This document shows positions 62,970 through 64,000 of a DNA stretch of 64,000 nt, piece by piece. Source of the stretch: Winkia neuii subsp. neuii DSM 8576 (GTDB taxonomy: Bacteria > Actinomycetota > Actinomycetes > Actinomycetales > Actinomycetaceae); contig NZ_ATUW01000002.1 in the NCBI RefSeq assembly GCF_000420405.1, forward strand, positions 186,001 through 250,000, given 5' to 3'. The translations under genes and the position numbers were made by a program. The first letter of the stretch is position 1; each line of letters opens with the position of its first letter. A model generated the notes under the pieces. The model had not been told where the DNA came from. It saw only the letters and a program-made list of their open reading frames with translations, and made no database searches.

Positions 62970-63395
62970 TCAGATATCCTTTCCGGTCGCCTTGTTGTAA
63001 CGAACACGCACAGTGCGAGTGCGCCCATCGCGCTCGACCTCTTCCTCGCGGAAGCCGACCTTGGCAGGCTTCTTGGTGGAAGGATCGACCAGGACTAGGT
63101 TGGACAGATCAATCGGCGCCTCGCGCTTCTCGATGCCCCCAGTTACCTGCCCCTGGGCGTTCTGGCCCTGCCGGACGTGGTGAGTGCGAACGTTTACGCC
63201 CTCGACCAGCGCACGGTTTTCCTTGGGAAATACCTTGAGCACGCGGCCCTGTTTGCCCTTGTCGCCAGGCGCGAGCGGCTTGAGGCCTTCGGCTTCGCGG
63301 CGCTTGTTGCGGGCTACTAGGCGAGCATCCTTAGGATCGGATGCGCGGCCTGCAATGACCTGCACCAGGTCACCTTTCTTGATCTTGGCTCCCAT
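62970..63395 (-). CDS. rplX: 50S ribosomal protein L24 with an internal insertion
   Basis: L24 starts large-subunit assembly and lies at the tunnel exit. The 141-residue protein begins [16 protein letters not shown] and continues [13 protein letters not shown], the KOW motif, but between these two parts lies an extra, basic and helical segment of about 28 residues (17-44, including [15 protein letters not shown]). Usual length is about 100-110. The rest, with [10 protein letters not shown] and a C-terminal basic tail, is normal. The ATG abuts rplN. Confidence 0.95.
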   Translation of the reverse strand: MGAKIKKGDLVQVIAGRASDPKDARLVARNKRREAEGLKPLAPGDKGKQGRVLKVFPKENRALVEGVNVRTHHVRQGQNAQGQVTGGIEKREAPIDLSNLVLVDPSTKKPAKVGFREEEVERDGRTRTVRVRYNKATGKDI

Positions 63396-63767
63396 TTACA
63401 ACACCTCCGGTGCCAGCGAGATGATGCGCATGAACTTCTTATCGCGAAGTTCACGGCCGATCGGCCCGAAAATACGCGTCCCGCGGGGTTCTCCGTCCGT
63501 GTTCTTCAAGATCACGGCAGCATTTTCATCGAATCGAATGTAGGAACCATCGGGGCGGCGGCGTTCCTTCTTCGTGCGAACGACAACGGCCTTTACGACC
63601 TCGCCCTTCTTCACGTTGCCGCCGGGGATGGCGTCTTTGACGGTAGCGACGATCATGTCGCCGATACCGGCGTAGCGCCGACCCGAGCCACCGAGTACAC
63701 GGATGCAAAGCAGTTCCTTTGCACCGGTGTTGTCGGCGACCTTCAGTCGCGACTCCTGCTGAATCAT
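63396..63767 (-). CDS. rplN: 50S ribosomal protein L14
   Basis: The 123-residue protein begins [24 protein letters not shown] and ends [24 protein letters not shown], standard for L14. AGGAGA precedes the ATG. In most bacteria rpsQ lies immediately upstream, but here the 233 bases up to the window edge contain no S17 coding sequence, so rplN appears to head its own transcription unit. Confidence 0.98.
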   Translation of the reverse strand: MIQQESRLKVADNTGAKELLCIRVLGGSGRRYAGIGDMIVATVKDAIPGGNVKKGEVVKAVVVRTKKERRRPDGSYIRFDENAAVILKNTDGEPRGTRIFGPIGRELRDKKFMRIISLAPEVL

Positions 63768-64000
63768 TGAGTAATCTCCTGTCGTCGTGCCGGTTCTCTT
63801 TGGGCAGAGCCCGTGAGCCTAGCCGAACGTATCTGTACTATTGCGCACCCAAACTCCTGAGAGGTGAGTCGCAGACTCGGGCACAATCCGTGCCAGGTCT
63901 CTGCAAAACTCACGTCGTAGGCTTTGCCTGAGCGGCCGAACTATTGGCAGTCCGGCACTTCTACTAGAAAAATCCCAGTAGACACGCAACTCAACTAGCC
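63768..64000 (-). promoter_or_regulatory. Leader/promoter region of the spc operon
   Basis: No gene is visible in these 233 bases on either strand. Two small inverted repeats lie close together: GAGTC-GCA-GACTC (63866-63878) and GGCAC-N5-GTGCC (63880-63894). They may be part of an mRNA leader with a regulatory role (S8 control of this operon is known in E. coli), but no specific binding site can be claimed. Promoter hexamers are not assigned. Confidence 0.45.

Overview
The window looks like a chromosomal segment of a Gram-positive actinomycete with moderate G+C, most plausibly of the Actinomycetaceae or a close relative. Evidence: actinobacterial gene orders (rplM-rpsI-glmM; infA-rpmJ-rpsM-rpsK-rpoA-rplQ-truA; DUF2520-panC), a WXG100 protein, DUF4032 and LytR_C proteins, a DtxR/IdeR-type iron box, tandem CIRCE operators at groEL, and an LAHTG cell-wall sorting signal of the type used by class E sortases. 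The genus cannot be fixed from the sequence alone.

Layout. 1-6.0 kb: end of nnrE, glmS and glmM (UDP-GlcNAc synthesis), divergent coaA, then rplM-rpsI. 6.2-12.2 kb: one co-directional block of two bacterial PH-domain membrane proteins, a DUF2520 oxidoreductase-like protein, panC and a GH42 beta-galactosidase. 12.5-16.3 kb: an OmpR-type two-component system (probably leaderless), a COG4339-like HD protein and an orphan WXG100 gene. 16.3-23.6 kb: groEL with two CIRCE boxes, a LytR_C protein, ung, an orphan MsmK/UgpC ATPase, a membrane Ser/Thr kinase coupled to a DsbA-like protein, and tRNA-Thr. 23.6-24.7 kb: a small accessory islet downstream of the tRNA (C12 tract, direct repeats, GNAT acetyltransferase). 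24.8-33.6 kb: a wall-associated 5'-nucleotidase, DUF488, an aminotransferase, gluconate kinase and permease, and a 921-residue coiled-coil surface protein. 33.6-42.4 kb: an ion antiporter, pfkA with an alpha/beta hydrolase, an amino-acid permease and an iron-siderophore ABC importer behind an iron box. 42.5-48 kb: DUF1540, a GDPD-like protein lacking its catalytic residues, a DUF4032 kinase-like protein, an unknown protein, truA and a ROK kinase. 48-51.1 kb: the alpha operon without rpsD. 51.3-56.6 kb: two tiny membrane proteins, a patatin lipase and a DeoR/GpsA-like/FGGY-kinase catabolic module. 56.6-64 kb: map-adk-secY, a terminator, then the spc ribosomal operon up to rplN.

The strongest unexplained signals are: (i) the word GAGGGCG, often inside CGAGGGCG, found about 90 times by eye on both strands, many times chance expectation and without clear strand bias; (ii) a 19-nt repeat with a near-palindromic core, present as two pairs spaced 23 and 46 bp, about 9 kb apart; (iii) a highly structured intercistronic RNA between rpsK and rpoA, where rpsD normally sits; (iv) the repeat-flanked islet with a C12 homopolymer after tRNA-Thr; and (v) several proteins whose hallmark catalytic residues are replaced (GDPD-like, HD-like, kinase APE motif, GpsA-like).
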